NCBI GenBank assembly: GCA_914767885.1
Contig: CAJZBQ010000001.1
Location: 124,001-188,000, forward strand
Source of the DNA: Blepharisma stoltei
Lineage: Eukaryota > Ciliophora > Heterotrichea > Heterotrichida > Blepharismidae
Direction: 5' to 3'
DNA: 64,000 nt
Shown here: positions 1 to 12,337 of the stretch, in pieces
Position numbering within the stretch: position 1 is the stretch's first letter
How the letters are laid out: each line of letters begins with the position of its first letter
Translations under genes and position numbers: made by a program
Notes under the pieces: generated by a model
What the model saw: only the letters and a program-made list of their open reading frames with translations
Told to the model about the DNA's origin: nothing
Databases searched by the model: none

Positions 1-1
1 G

Positions 2-1718
2 GCAAATGGTGCGGGGATTTTATATGGAATTTCTATTGGAATTGCCATTCATACGATTGTATTAGCATTTTATATATGAAAAAAGTGATGAAATGTGGAA
101 ATCCAGGACATAAGAGAGCCAAAACTTATTCAATTTGAAGATTATGTCGCGATGCTATAGCCCGAGCTTCCTTTTGGTTTGGGCTAGGAGTTAGTTTTAC
201 TAGCTTTTATTGGCAAAACCAACCCCTAAATGGCAAATCCACTGTATATTGGAGATTCTCCATCTGATAAGTTGGTTTAACAACATGCTAGTAAAACAAC
301 TCCCTACAACATCAGTATAGCCTAAGCCAAAAGAAGGTTCAAGCTATAATGATTTTAATAGATTTCTTACAACTTATATCAGTCGGGCCTGATATAGAGA
401 ATTATGACATTTTTACTTATACACTCCCTCATTATACTTCTATTAATTGGTCTTCTCAAGGCAAAAACATGTGACTTCACATGTATTTTGCTTTAGTCGG
501 AATTTTAGCTTGACTCTTATTCTGTGTGACAATTATTTTTCGCATTGGAGAAAATACAGAAAATGATTTATTAGGCAATTGAAATATTCTTTCAAAGTTT
601 TCAATACCAATTCTTGGCAATGCACTATTTTTGCCTTTTATTTCAGTTTTTTTTAGTGTTATTCAGTGTGATCAACAAATTGGCTCGAAACTGAGTCAAT
701 CATTTGTACGCAAAGACTGCTCAACTTTCTGCTGAAAAGATACACACATATTATGGGCGATCCTTTCTATATTAAGCTTAGTCCTTTATCTGCCTCTTGC
801 AATATATTTTAGGCCTTATTGAGAACTCTCTCAAGAATTCATTAATATAAAAACGAGGCCACTTTTTTTGACGATAAAAAGTATCTTCCAAGTATGTATT
901 ATTGCTCTAACTCCCCCCGTGGGTGAATAAAACGATTGGAAAAATCCCTATTTTTGGCCCAAAAGCCCACCCTCTGTGACTGAACAACAATTTTTTATGA
1001 AAAAAAATTGATGTATAAGTGATAATTAGTATAATGAAATCTCGAGCTAATTTTGTTTAATTTTAACAAATTGCGTTTTAAAACATAAATTTTATAAATT
1101 AAATTAATATTTGCTTTCCAATTTTTGCAAATTAGGATTTTTTTTAAAATTTCAAAAAAAATTAACACCCTCTGAGAGTGAACAAATTTTTTTATTCACT
1201 CATGGAGAGGGGGACTAAGTAAAACAGTGAAACCTCAAAGTCAAGCACTCCATGGACTTTTTTACTGTATTCTTTTATTTATTTTTACATTTATTTGTTT
1301 AAAAAAGAAGCCTTATAACGAAAGCCGCATGAACCTTTGGCAAATAATCTCATATTTAGCCATTTTATGGAGTGTGGGGCTTTCTTCTTTGTATTGGATA
1401 ATTTCAGCGGTTTCAATTGAAGCTTGAATGTTAACAGAGTATTTAGGCTGAATTATTTTATTCATAATTGGGGTTTACCTTCAAAAATTATTCTGCCCAT
1501 CTATGCTATTTAATGAGCCTGGGGTGAATGTTGTGAAACTGTTCAGATTTTCATTAGGCAGAACTATATGCGCTTCTGAAATTAATAAAGATATTAAAGA
1601 ACAAGTAAGCAGATATAGCTTTCATTTAAGCAGCTCAAGAGCTTTTATTGATGCTAATAGCTCATCTCAGATAGCTATTTATAGAATAGAAGCCCAGCAT
1701 CATTGCACAGAGCAATAA
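2..1718 (+). CDS. R1: tandem Venus-flytrap receptor, C-terminal half (5' end outside window)
   Basis: Only the membrane domain and tail are in the window. The frame opens at base 2 with the first membrane segment (GILYGISIGIAIHT) and continues through about nine hydrophobic segments to the tail and a TAA stop at 1716-1718. TGA occurs where paralogues have Trp (YI-W-KK, FC-W-KD, IEA-W). The frame is broken by two insertions, 156-346 (191 bp) and 908-1215 (308 bp). Removing both leaves 1,218 bases, exactly 406 codons, with LSKTVKPQSQALHG across the second junction, as in the sister copies. Conserved landmarks are IQCDQQIGSKL, FVRKDC, KKKPYNESRMNLW and FRFSLG. Function is inferred from the family: a polytopic surface receptor. 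Confidence 0.85.
156..346. mobile_element. Palindrome-ended TA-bounded IES (TATAGC class), 191 bp, in R1
   Basis: It is bounded by TA at 156-157 and 347-348. The ends are inverted repeats of about 33 bases beginning TATAGC, with a shared core close to CTTTTGG followed by GGCTA. Deletion gives YVAMLMILIDFLQ, matching YIAMLIILLDFLQ in R2. Confidence 0.85.
908..1215. mobile_element. Class A MITE-like IES, 308 bp, in R1
   Basis: The left end is CTAACTCCCCCC and the right end GGGGGACTAAG, so CTAA/TAA is duplicated at both sides. Internal copies of GTGAGYGAA-type repeats lie near each end. Excision joins gctcTA to Agtaaaac and restores the reading frame at the position of INIKT...ALNKTV in paralogues. 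Confidence 0.9.
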
Positions 1719-2584
1719 AGATTTTGATAATAATGATATTTTAATTATCGAGCTAACGAATAAAAGCTAAATCATAAGAAATTTTTCCTACAGTTTTTAA
1801 AATATTTCTTAAATATCTGGTAGCCTAAAATTTTAAAAAGTTAGCTCAGTTGTAAGCACAAAACAACTATTTTATAAGTTTTGATGATTTTGGAATTGGT
1901 AGAGAGTAAGTATAGAGAAGAGACAGAGGAAGTGGACGATTTAATAAAAGATTTTATTTTAAAAATTATGAAAATAAAAGAGAGAAGTGCTGCATTGCAG
2001 CAGTGAAGTTTAAATTAAATTAAATAAATTTTGATATACTATAATTAAGCTCACAGCCTTAGAGGCTTTGAATTATCGTTTTCAATGATTTTACTGTGTA
2101 TTATATAAACGCTTTCGTCTTCTATTTAATATTTCTGTAAGTTTCCCTAATTTTTTATAGTTCATTATTATTGGGTAGATATTATATCCAAAAGCTTATA
2201 AATATTAACTTTTTTTCAATTAGACTTTAGACTTTTGAATTTTCAAATAAATTAAAAAGTGATAATAATTAAATAAATGGCATTTATTAGTAAACTAATT
2301 ATATGTGAATTTCAAACAAATTTAAGCTAAAAATAAAAAATAAAGTTCTACAGTATGAACAAGCTTTATTATTTTAATTTTATTTAAAAATTTAATATCC
2401 CTCAAAACTTTTATTAATATCCTATTCAATATTTTAATTATTAAAAATTCAACTTATATACAATTTCATTGATTTTCCTATAAAAATGTTATCAAAAAAC
2501 TCATACTCCTTAGCTAATTTATTTCTCATAAAGTGCTTTAGTGATTATCGATATATTTAAAAAAATTTATGGGTTGAATAAAAA
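1719..2584. other. Intergenic spacer R1-R2
   Basis: AT-rich spacer with no supported gene. The stretch just before the R2 start resembles the leaders of other copies (TTGAATAAAAAATG). Confidence 0.5.
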
Positions 2585-5500
2585 ATGAAATCTGGCCTAT
2601 TTTATTCTTTAATTTTTCAGATTGTCCACTCTCAACTTCTAGTGGACTTATATTATGGTGCCGAAACAGATCTCGAATTAAAGTCATATATACGTGATAA
2701 AATCAATCAAAATTACCAAAATCAGATAGAAGTCAGAGAAAGCCTAATAAGCTCGGTAATTGACTTGAATCATTTTACAGTAAATCCAAATATTATTGTA
2801 GATTTAACTTTCAGTGCTTCAATTTTAGCATATATAAAAGATTTTGTGGCTGAAAACCACATAATTCTGATTTTACTTCAAGACCTTCCTAATTCTTATA
2901 ACGACTGACAATTTTTTAGCCATTCCTCTCTGCAGGATCATGAAAATGCTCTTAGTTGTTTAGTTTCCTTCTTTAATTGAGAAGAATTTTTAATAATCTC
3001 CAGCAATTTGGGCCAGAATTTTCACGAAATATTTTCAGTTAAAAAATTCAATATTTTCCATTTTTCAGAAACCAGCGATAAAAATTTAGTTGATTTATTT
3101 GTAGGTAAACGAATTAAGCCAACAGGTATTAGGAATTTAATCATTCTAAACCAAGGGGAAACTGCTAACAAACTATTGCAAAGCCTTGAAAATAAAAATA
3201 TTATTAAAAGTGGAAGTGGGGTTATTTTAGGAAGTCGAAGTAGCTGGGACACAAAAGTAGATGGAGTAATAACATATATTGAGTCAGGCTTAGAAAATGC
3301 CACTGATTATTATAGCTATGAAGCTTTATCAATTTTAAAAATATTGGATTTGGTGCTTAGCTTTTCAGATTGTTCTAATTCTTTAGCTCTTAGAGCATTT
3401 TTAGAAAGCAACACAGTCAATCACTATTTGCCTGGAAATTTCACTGTAATAAACATCCAAAATTCCCAAAAAGTCAACATTGGTAGCATTTCACAAGGCT
3501 CCTTAACCATTTCAAGCAATCCGATATTTCCAGGAAATTCCACCCTAATTCCCAATTCCCCATATACAAATATCTCCCTATGAATGGGAGATGGTCCCAC
3601 CAATCCTCTCGGATTTCCTGATAGCCCTTTCATTGTAGTCAAAGACGGTGCAAAATACGCTTTTAAAACTGCAGAAGACACTCATTTTTTTGATGGTTTT
3701 AAAATTGTGCTTACCCATATAGACTGCGGTGCAGAAGTATACGTGCCAGCATTTTCTCTAGATTGCTATAAAAAATTAGTAAATGAGCCAGGATTTGTCT
3801 ATATGCCTCATCCATGGCCAATTGTAACCTTAGGTGATATAATTTCAATGCGAGAATTAAACATCACAATACCAATTGTGACAGAACACGTAGCACTTGG
3901 AACCCTTTCTAACAAAACAGAATATCCTTTATTTATGAGAATCGCTGGCAATGATTTTTATAGATGCAGCGTTTTAGCAGACTTAATGATAATTTTTGGG
4001 TGGAAAAACGTCCTTATAGTAACAGAAAACACTACAGCAAGCTTATTAACTTATTTTTGATTAAAAAAGCGTATGGAAGCTGCTAACATTAACATTGCCA
4101 ATAAGCCTGAAGAGATGATGATTATGGAAAATTACAATCACGATTTTTTTAATAATTATAAAGATCTTATGATTGGCCTGCTAAAATACAAAACTCGGCC
4201 TATTATTTTTACTATGGCTCCTCCAGCTTCTTTTTATTTTTTAGAAGACATGTATAATGTAGGAATCCGTAGGGGAGATCTGATCATTATGTTCCCTAAT
4301 AAAATTGCTTTTGCATATACAACTATACCTATTAAGACAATGCTGGATAAAATGACAGAACTTTTATATGGCGGAATTACTATAAATGAAGCTGAATGGC
4401 TTGGAGAGTTTGGCCAAAACCAATTGAAGGGGTTTTTAAAAGTTTATCCAAATATCAATGCAGATTTCAGATGTTTTTCAATAGATGCAGGATGGCTGGT
4501 ATTAAATGCGCTGAAATTTACAATTGACCAAGGAGAAGATATTTATGATCCTTATATGTTTAATACTCACTTAAGACAACAACGGTTTTTAGGCTGCTCT
4601 GGAATAGTTTCTATTAGTTCTCAGTCGAATGATCGAAATTCAGCTCCAATTGGGATTTATAATTTCAGATATGACAGTGAGCATGATATTTTATATGAAC
4701 AAATGGTAGGGGCTTATGATCAAGGAAGTTTACAACTGTTTACATTTTATGAAGACATGAATTGGTATGATAATACAACAAATATACCATCAGATATCGT
4801 AAAAAGTGAAAATGGCTGCCCGTTTAAGGACAGTCAAATTGAGTACTCAGTGCATGGTGCTGGGGTTTTATATGGAATCGCTTTTGGGATTGCTGTGAGT
4901 ACGATGTTTATAACATTTTATATATGGAAAAGGTGGTGGAATGTAGAGATTCGAGCAATAACTGAACCAAAGCTAATTCAATTTGAAGATTACATAGCAA
5001 TGCTCATTATTTTATTAGATTTTTTGCAGTTTTTATCAGTTGGGCCAGATATAAAGAATTATGATATTTTTACATATACACTCACTCATTTTGCATCTAT
5101 TACTTTTATGACCCAAGGCAAATACTTATGAATCCACTTATATTTTGCTATTGGTGGCGTCTGCGCGTGGCTTTTATTTGGGATAACTCATATTTTTCGG
5201 ATTGGAGAAAATTCAAATAATAGCTTTCTCAATTATTGAAAAATGCTATCAAAAATTTCGTTGCCTATTCTTGGAAATGCCTTGTTTTTACCTCTAGTGT
5301 CAGTATTTTTAAATGCTATTCAATGCGACCAACAAATTGGCTCAAAATTGACCGACACTTTTGTGAGAAAAGATTGCAACACTTTTTGCTGAAAAGATGA
5401 GCATATTTTATGGGCAAGCCTTTCTATGGCTTGCTTAATTCTTTATTTACCTCTTGCGATTTATTTTAGACCTTTTTGGGATTACTATGAAAGCTTTATC

Positions 5501-6224
5501 AATATTAAAACGAGACCGCTTTTTTTGATGGTGAAAAGTGTCTTCCAAGTCAGCATTATTGTTCTCAATAAAACAGTAAAACCACAAAGTCAAGCCCTTC
5601 ATGGACTCTCCTACAGTGCTTTGCTATGTGTTTTAATATTTATTTGTATAAAAAAGAAGCCTTATAAAGGTTCACATCATTTGTCAGAAACTTCTTTCTC
5701 ATCATAATTGCACAGAAAATTTCAAAAAATTGATTAATATATTACAAAGAAAAAAAATTATACCGAAAAATATGAGGAAATACCACGAGGTAACTGCTCT
5801 AATCAAATGACATATAACCCCTTATAATGAAAGCCGCATGAATCTTTGACAGATTATCTCATATTTAGCCATTTTATGAAGCGTGGTTTTGTCTTCTTTG
5901 TATTGGATAATTCCAACAAAAATAATGGAAGCTTGAATATTATCAGAATATTTAGGCTGGATTATTTTAATAATAGTCGGGCTTTATATTCAGAAACTTT
6001 ATTGCCCAACTATGCTTTTTAATGAGCCTGGCATAAATGTTGTAAAGCTGTTTAGGTTTTCATTAGGCAAATCTATAGAAGCTTCCGAAATCAACAAAGA
6101 TCTTAAGGAGCAAGGGATTAAGTACAGCTTGCATTTAAGCAGTTCTAGAATGTTTCTCGATGTCAGTAGCTCTGCACATCAAGCTATATATGGAAAAGAA
6201 TTAAAAGTTTTAGAAAACTATTAA
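2585..6224 (+). CDS. R2: full-length tandem Venus-flytrap (PBP1-like) membrane receptor
   Basis: Best type copy: 1,159 residues after removal of one 160-bp insertion (3,480 bases, in frame). Residues 1-16 are a signal peptide (MKSGLFYSLIFQIVHS). Residues 17-333 form a first PBP1-like domain, with VSFFNWEEFLIIS as the domain-core strand and INIQNSQKVNIGS near its end. Residues 334-740 form a second, better preserved one: DGAKYAF, HIDCGAEVY, LADLMIIFGWKNVLIV, GIRRGDLIIM, GCSGIVSI and NWYDNTTNIPSD, an order matching ANF-receptor/class C ectodomains. A CPF linker follows near 745. About nine membrane segments span 762-1086, and the tail starts at LFNEP with FRFSLGKS. About ten TGA codons are read as Trp. 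Stop is TAA. The start is the only Met before the signal peptide. Surface ligand receptor is an inference; the membrane domain does not look like a canonical class C 7TM. Confidence 0.9.
5663..5822. mobile_element. TA-bounded IES, 160 bp, in R2
   Basis: Bounded by an extended direct repeat CCTTATA. Removal restores KKKPY-NESRMNLW exactly as in R1, R5 and R7; unspliced, the frame runs into a stop after KKKPYKGSHH. No long terminal inverted repeat is apparent. Confidence 0.85.
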
Positions 6225-6927
6225 TATATATATTAATTTTTGATTTTTATAATTGCTCGAGCATAATCTAGCTTTTAATAATAATTGCAGGGTTTTATGT
6301 TCAAAACTAATATTGCTTTCTAATCACTTTTTTGACGTAATTTTTATCTAATTTTATGCATATTTAATTAATCCTAACAAGGAATTTATTATTATAATCA
6401 TATTAAATATAAGGATAAGAGAATCATTGCAGACAAGCATATAATTAAAAATATTTTAATTATCTGATAACAAATAATTTTATTTTGATAAATAAATTCT
6501 CGAATAACTCACTTCGATATAGCTTTGGGGCAAATAGAAATTCCTAATAGAAAATTTTTAGATCAGAAAATCAATTTCTCTGAACTAGAATCTTAATATA
6601 TCCAACTTTAAAGAAGCTAATCAAAACAATAAAAATTAATAAATAAAATTTGCTAATTAATTTTTTATGAGCTTATATTTTAGTAAAGTGCAAATAAAAA
6701 AGAAATTTCAGCTATGAATAAACTCTTGGATTTTGCAATTAATCGAAAATTATAACTTTTAATAATTTCTTGGCAAGCAATTTAATTATAAATATTAATT
6801 ATTTGATTAATCAGTAAAAATAATTCAATTCTAATCTTCGGTTTATTTATTAATTCCTGCATAAAGCTCTTTGGTAAATTAAAGAATTATTGGAATATTT
6901 AAAAAGCTTTATGGGATAAATATAAAA
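6225..6927. other. Intergenic spacer R2 to relic
   Basis: AT-rich spacer. No gene, RNA or insertion is recognised. Confidence 0.5.
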
Positions 6928-7570
6928 ATGAAAATTAGATTGATTTTTTCTTTAATTTTTGATCGACCTTTTGCAGACTTATCCTTTTAGTACCAACACA
7001 GATCTCCTCCAAGATAAATTCATATATAAGCATAAACCCAAAAACCTATCAAAACCAAATAGAATCAGAACAAATTGAAAAACTTGGATTGATTTGGCTA
7101 TTTACAAAAAATCCAAATATTATTGCAGGTTTAATTTCAGTTTTTCAATTTTTGCACATATCAAAGAGTTTGCATATAATTCTGACTTTAATTCAAGACC
7201 TCCCTAGTACTTATTATGACTTGCATTATTTTAGTTAACAAATTGCACTATTTTTGCCTTTTGTATCAGTATTTTTGAATATTACCAACAATTGGCTCAA
7301 AATTGACCGAAAGAAAAGATTTCAGCATTTAATGGGCAATCCTCTCTATAATTTGCTTAATTCTTTATTTGGCTCCTGCGATTTATTTCAGGCTTATTAG
7401 GTTTCTATGAATTTTATCAAAATAAAAACAAGGCAATTTATTTATGGTAAAATGTCTTCGTTATATTGGATAACTCCAGCAAGGATAAAAAATTTTTATT
7501 AATATTAGAATATTTAGTAATTATTGCTGGGTTTTCAATTTACTCCCTTAAATTGGAAAAAAAATACTTT
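6928..7570 (+). pseudogene. Relic of a receptor gene (N-terminus fused to C-terminal scraps)
   Basis: Begins ATGAAAATTAGATTG, recognisable as the signal peptide of the family. Broken matches to the first domain follow (the DTDLL, NYQNQIE and AYIKEF regions) with frameshifts. From about 7235 it jumps to the membrane-domain segment corresponding to NALFLPFVSVFLN and IGSKLT, then to scraps of the last membrane segments. It is a deleted and decayed copy with no usable frame. Confidence 0.7.
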
Positions 7571-7719
7571 CCTATTTAAATGAGGGCTAATTTTTTAATA
7601 TTAAATTTTCTCTATAATAAAAATTTTATTTCCATTTTAACTTTTTTTAGGACCTACCCTTATCAAATGGCATGCAGCCTAGAAAAAAAGTTTCGGATGA
7701 TATAAATAGCTTAAATAGC

Positions 7720-8081
7720 AATTTCTTCTTAATTAGACTCTTAGTTTTCAAGTTCAAATAAGATAAACAGAGCAATTATATTTCATAAATGGTGTTAATG
7801 TTCAACTTATATATAAATGTTCTATAGCTAGACTATAATAATATAAAAATTCTTTTATGAGCAAATATTAGCGTATAATTTTACTTGAAAACATAAATTC
7901 TTCCATAAACTTTTAATAATTTCAGGTACGTTACATTAATTATCGAAAATTGGCCTTTTGCAAAAGTCTGTTGAAATACTAAAAAAATAATGTTCATCTT
8001 CAGTTTTCACGATTATTTCTTCCCCAATAAAGCCTTTGAGAATTATTGAGAAATTTAAAGAATTATTGGGACAAATAAAAA
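7720..8081 (+). repeat. Duplicated gene leader upstream of R3
   Basis: This stretch (including ATGGTGTTAATGTTCAACTT, TATATATAAATG and CCAATAAAGCC) recurs upstream of R5 (18546-18950) and R7 (28316-29138). It is part of a duplicated block, relic plus leader plus gene. Conservation next to the ATG suggests it contains the promoter; no specific site can be proved. Confidence 0.55.
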
Positions 8082-11000
8082 ATGACTTTTGGACTAATTT
8101 TTTCTTTAATTTTTCAACTAGTCCAATCCCAACTTCTTGTTGACTTGTATTATAGTGATTCAACAAATCTCGAGTTAAAGTCATATATACATGCTAAACT
8201 CAATCAAAATTACCAAAATCAGATAGAAGTCAGATCAAGTCTGATAAACTCGGTAATCGATTTTGATAAAATTACGCAAAACCCGGATATTATTGTAGAT
8301 TTGACTTTCAGTGATTCGATTTTAGCATATATAAAAGAATTTGTTGCTGAAAACCATATAATTCTGATTTTAATTCAAGACTTTTCCAGCTCTTATAACG
8401 ACTGACAATTTTTTAGTCATTCGTCTCAACATGACCATGAAAACGCTCTTAGCTGTTTGATATCTTTCTTTAATTGGGACGAGTTTTTAATAATTTCAAA
8501 CAATTTGGACCAGAATTTTCACGAAATATTTTCAGTTAAAAAATTCAACATTTTCCATTTTTCAGAAACTAGTGATAACAATCTAGTTGGCTTATTTGTT
8601 GGTAAAAAAATTAAACCGACAGGAATCAGGAATTTAGTCATTTTAAATGAAGGAGAAACTGCCGGTAAACTATTGCAAAGCCTTGAAAATCAAAGCGTTT
8701 TGAAAAGCGGAAGTGGGGTTATTTTAGGGAGTAGAAGCAGCTGGAATACAAAATTAGATGGAGTAATAGGCTATAGAGAGTTAGGTTTAGAAAATGCAAC
8801 TGATTATTATAGCTATGAAGCTTTATCAATTATAAAAATGCTAGATTTGATACTTAGCTGTTCAGATTATTCAAATGCCTTAATTCTTAGAATGTTTTTA
8901 GAAAAGAGCACAGTCAATCATTATATGCCTGGAAATTTCACTGTAATAAATATCAAAAATTCCCAAGCAGTCCCTATCGGTAGCATTTCACAAGGCTCCT
9001 TAACCATTTCAAGCAATCCAATATTTCCAGGAAATTCCACTCTAATTCCCAATTCCCCATATACAAACGTCTCCATATGAATGGGAGATGGGCCTAGCAA
9101 TCCTCTCGGATTTCCTGATAGCCCTTTCATTGTAGTCAAAGACGGTGAAAAGTATGCTTTTAAGACTGCAGAAGACACTCATTTTTTTGATGGTTTTAAA
9201 ATCGTCTTTACCCATATAGATTGCGGAGCTGAAGTATATGAGCCGACATTTTCTATAAATTGTTACAAAAAATTAATAAATGAGCCTGGTATGGTCTATT
9301 TGACGCATGGATTCCCATCGATAGTATATGGGGACATCATTTCAATGCGTACATTAAATATTACAATTCCTGCGTTGTGCGAGCACGTATCACTCGGGGC
9401 CCTTTCTAATAAAACAGAATATCCTTTATTTATGAGAATCGCTGGGAATGATTTTTATAGAGGCACTGTATTGGTTGACCTAATCGTTATTTTTGGATGG
9501 AAAAATGTTCTTCTAATTACAGAAAATTCTACAAGCAGCTTATTAACCAGTCATCATATAAAAAGGCGCTTAGAAGCTGTCAACGTTAATGTTGTGAATA
9601 ACCTTGAAAAGACATTGATTGTAGAAAATTACAATCACAATTATTTTAATGAGCATAAACATTTAATTGCAAGCCTGCTAAAATACAAAACTCGTCCTCT
9701 TATTTTAATAGTTCCTCCTCCATCTAATATTTATTTTTTAGAAGACATGTATAAGGTAGGAATCAGGAGGGGAGATGTGATTATGATAATTCCGAGTAAA
9801 ATTGCTTTTTTATATCCATTTATACCTGAAAAATCTATGCGTGATGATTTGACTGAAATTTTATATGGCGGAATTTGTACACAAGAAGCTGAGTGACTTG
9901 GAGAATTTGGCAAAAATCAATTGAAGGGGTTTTTAAAAGCTTACCCAAGCATTAATGTAGATTTCAGGTGTTTTGCAATTGATGCAGGGTGGCTGATATT
10001 AAATGCGCTGAAATTTACAATTGACCAAGGAGAAGATATTTATGATCCTTATGTGTTTAACTCCCACTTAAGGCAACAACGGTTTTTAGGCTGCTCTGGA
10101 ATAGTTTCTATTAGTTCTCAGTCTAATGATAGGAATTCTGCGCCAATTGGGATTTATAACATAAGATATGACTATGAAAATATAATAATTCTAAATAAAT
10201 TATCTATATTTTGTTTATATAAGCCATTAAGGAAGATATCATTGATAATAAGTATGATATTTTAAGTGAAACATTAATAGGGGCTTATGATCAGGGAAGT
10301 TTACAGCTTTTTACATTTTATGAAGACATGAACTGATATTACAATACAACAAATATACCATCAGATATTGTAAAAAGTGAAAATGGTTGCCCGTTTAAGG
10401 ACAGTCAAATTGAATACTCAGTAAATGGCGCTGGAATCTTATATGGGATTGCTTTTGGAATTACTGTGAGTACGATGCTTCTAACATTTTATATATGGAA
10501 AAGGTGCTGGAATGTAGAGATCAAACCCTTAACAGAGCCAAAGCTAATTCAATTTGAAGATTATATAGCAATGGTTATCATTTTAGTAGATTTTTTTCAG
10601 TTTTTATCAGTTGGGCCAGATATAAAGAATTATGATATTTTTACTTATACACTCACTCGCATTTTATCTATAACATTTATGACTGAAGGCAAGTACCTAT
10701 GGATCCACTTATATTTTGCATTAGGTGGTGTTTGTGCGTGGCTTTTATTTGGGATAACTCATATTTTTCATATTGGGAAAAATTCAAATAATAGCTTATT
10801 TAATTTTTGAAAAATGTTGTCGAAATTTTCATTGCCTATTATTGGAAATGCACTGTTTTTACCAATTGTGTCAGTATTTTTAAATGCTATTCAATGCGAC
10901 CAACAAATTGGCTCAAAATTGACCGAAACTTTTGTGAGAAAAGATTGCAATACTTTTTGCTGAAAAGATTGGCATATTTTATGGGCAACCCTCTCTATAA

Positions 11001-11635
11001 TTTGTTTAGTTCTATATTTGCCTTTAGCGATTTATTTAAGGCCTCATTGGGATTATTATGAAGACTTTATCAATATAAAAACACGTCCACTTTTTTTGAT
11101 GACGAAAAGTGTCTTCCAAGTCAGCATTATTGTTCTGAATAAAACAGTAAAACCACAAAGCCAGGCCCTTCATGGACTCTTCTACAGTATTTTATTAGGC
11201 GTTTTTCTATTTATTGTTATAAAAAAGAAGCCCTATAACGATAGCTGCATGAATCTTTGGCAAATAATCTCATATTTTGCTATTTTATGGAGTGTGGCTT
11301 TGTCTTCTTTATATTGGATAGTTCAAGATAGAGCGATAGAAATTTGAATAACATCAGAATATTTAGGCTGGATTATTTTTATAATTATTGGAATTTATAT
11401 TCAGAAAAATTATTGCCCAACTATGCTTTTTAATGAGCCTGGTATAAATATTGTAAAGCTGTTTAGGTTTTCATTAGGGAAATCTATAAAAGCTTCTGAA
11501 ATCAATAAAGATCTCAAGGAGCAAGGAATTAAATATAACTTGCATTTAAGCAATTCTAAAATGTACCTCGATGCCAGTGGCTCTGCATATCAAGCTGTTT
11601 ATGGAAAAGAATCAAAAGTTTTTGAAGAATATTAA
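8082..11635 (+). CDS. R3: full-length tandem Venus-flytrap membrane receptor
   Basis: 1,161 or 1,162 residues after removal of one short insertion near 10181-10248. It has the same architecture as R2: signal peptide MTFGLIFSLIFQLVQS, first PBP1-like domain, second PBP1-like domain starting at MGDGPSNPLGF, CPF linker, about nine membrane segments, and the FRFSLGKSIKASEINK tail. TGA encodes Trp at YND-W, NVSI-W, EAE-W, EDMN-W, FNF-W, FC-W and IEI-W. It ends in TAA. No frameshift was found, so this is probably a working gene. Compared with R2, the loop around EHVSLGALSNK and the ligand-facing strands differ, consistent with paralogues of different specificity (inference). Confidence 0.88.
10181..10245. 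mobile_element. Short TA-bounded IES, about 65 bp, in R3
   Basis: TA at 10181-10182 pairs with TA at 10246-10247 (65 bp) or 10249-10250 (68 bp); both restore the frame after RYDYEN. A related insertion sits at the same place in R4 (15782-15848): both end with ATCATTGATAA. Confidence 0.8.
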
Positions 11636-11722
11636 TTATCTTATAAAATTATTTTAGGATTTTATTAGACATTTAATTAAATTTTTTAAAAGGGAAGATA
11701 GTATTTAAAAACATCCAGGTTT

Positions 11723-12079
11723 GAAGAATTGGGTTTTGAATTTGAAATTGCTATTAAGATGCTGTGTTTGTGTGAAGATGACGTAGATCTAGCGTTTAGC
11801 AGGCAGCTGGATGTTTGAGATGATGCTACAGGAGAATTGGACGATGTAGATGAGGGCAGAAATAATAGAGATGGAAAATATGAAGACGAGGCTGCTGGAG
11901 GAGGCATAATTGATGCAGGCACCACAGTATTTGCACTTGGGAGGAAATACATTTTATATAAGAAGTCTATTCTTATGGATTTTGATATACAGTTTGGAGC
12001 TTTATTGACCCTACCTTCTAGTGAAAAAGTAAGTGTCACTGCAATAGAAATAAATCTTTGATCAAGTGCGATATTATAA
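11723..12079 (+). pseudogene. UBA-like domain gene fragment, start not found
   Basis: With TGA as Trp the frame is open from 11702 to the TAA at 12077-12079. It begins FEELGFEFEIAIKMLCL followed by CEDDVDLAF, a spacing that resembles a ubiquitin-associated (UBA) three-helix domain (LGF...AI.ML....DV..A). An acidic, Gly-rich linker and a hydrophobic end follow. No ATG lies upstream in frame (TAG at 11699-11701). An 18-base GT...AG stretch at 11701-11718 could be a tiny intron, but then the 5' exon is still unknown. The protein sense is tentative. Confidence 0.35.
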
Positions 12080-12228
12080 TTGTCAAATTCTCCAAATAAA
12101 GTTAAACCTTAGGGTATTTTAAAAAAATTAATTCAAATTAAGTTTTTTTTATATTAACTTATGCTTTAAAGAATTTAAAAAAGTCTAAAAAATATTTTTA
12201 GGATTTTCATCACCTATTAGTCAAATCA

Positions 12229-12320
12229 TATATAGTGACTTATACTATCTAGAGCGGGGCTTTTTTAGTTGTTGGCACTATCAAAAAAGCCCCGTTCTAG
12301 ATAGTGTAAGTCACTATATA
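12229..12320. repeat. 92-bp near-perfect palindrome
   Basis: The arms (TATATAGTGACTTACAC-type outer part, AGCGGGGCTTTTTT-type inner part) are inverted copies of about 40 bases around a loop of about 12 bases (TTGTTGGCACTA). It lies between genes and has TA at both ends, so it could be a TATAG-ended foldback IES like those in R1 and R6. Confidence 0.75.
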
Positions 12321-12337
12321 AATTTACATGTAAGTTA

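Noticed and set aside
3022-3681. Minus-strand ORFs inside the plus-strand receptors (and their equivalents in R3, R5 and R7)
   Set aside because: They recur in every paralogue as shadows of the conserved sense frame and have no domain, start context or independent conservation.
2585-6224. Reading each TGA as a stop, giving strings of separate small genes
   Set aside because: TGA falls at conserved Trp positions in all copies, and the flanking frames are continuous and collinear with complete paralogues.
4858-6224. Calling the membrane domain a canonical class C 7TM (7tm_3)
   Set aside because: There are about nine hydrophobic segments and none of the class C landmark motifs that I can see, so only the ectodomain comparison is kept.
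10181-10245. The short in-gene insertions as spliceosomal introns
   Set aside because: They lack consistent GT...AG ends and are bounded by TA. Heterotrich introns known to me are about 15-16 bases, much shorter than these.
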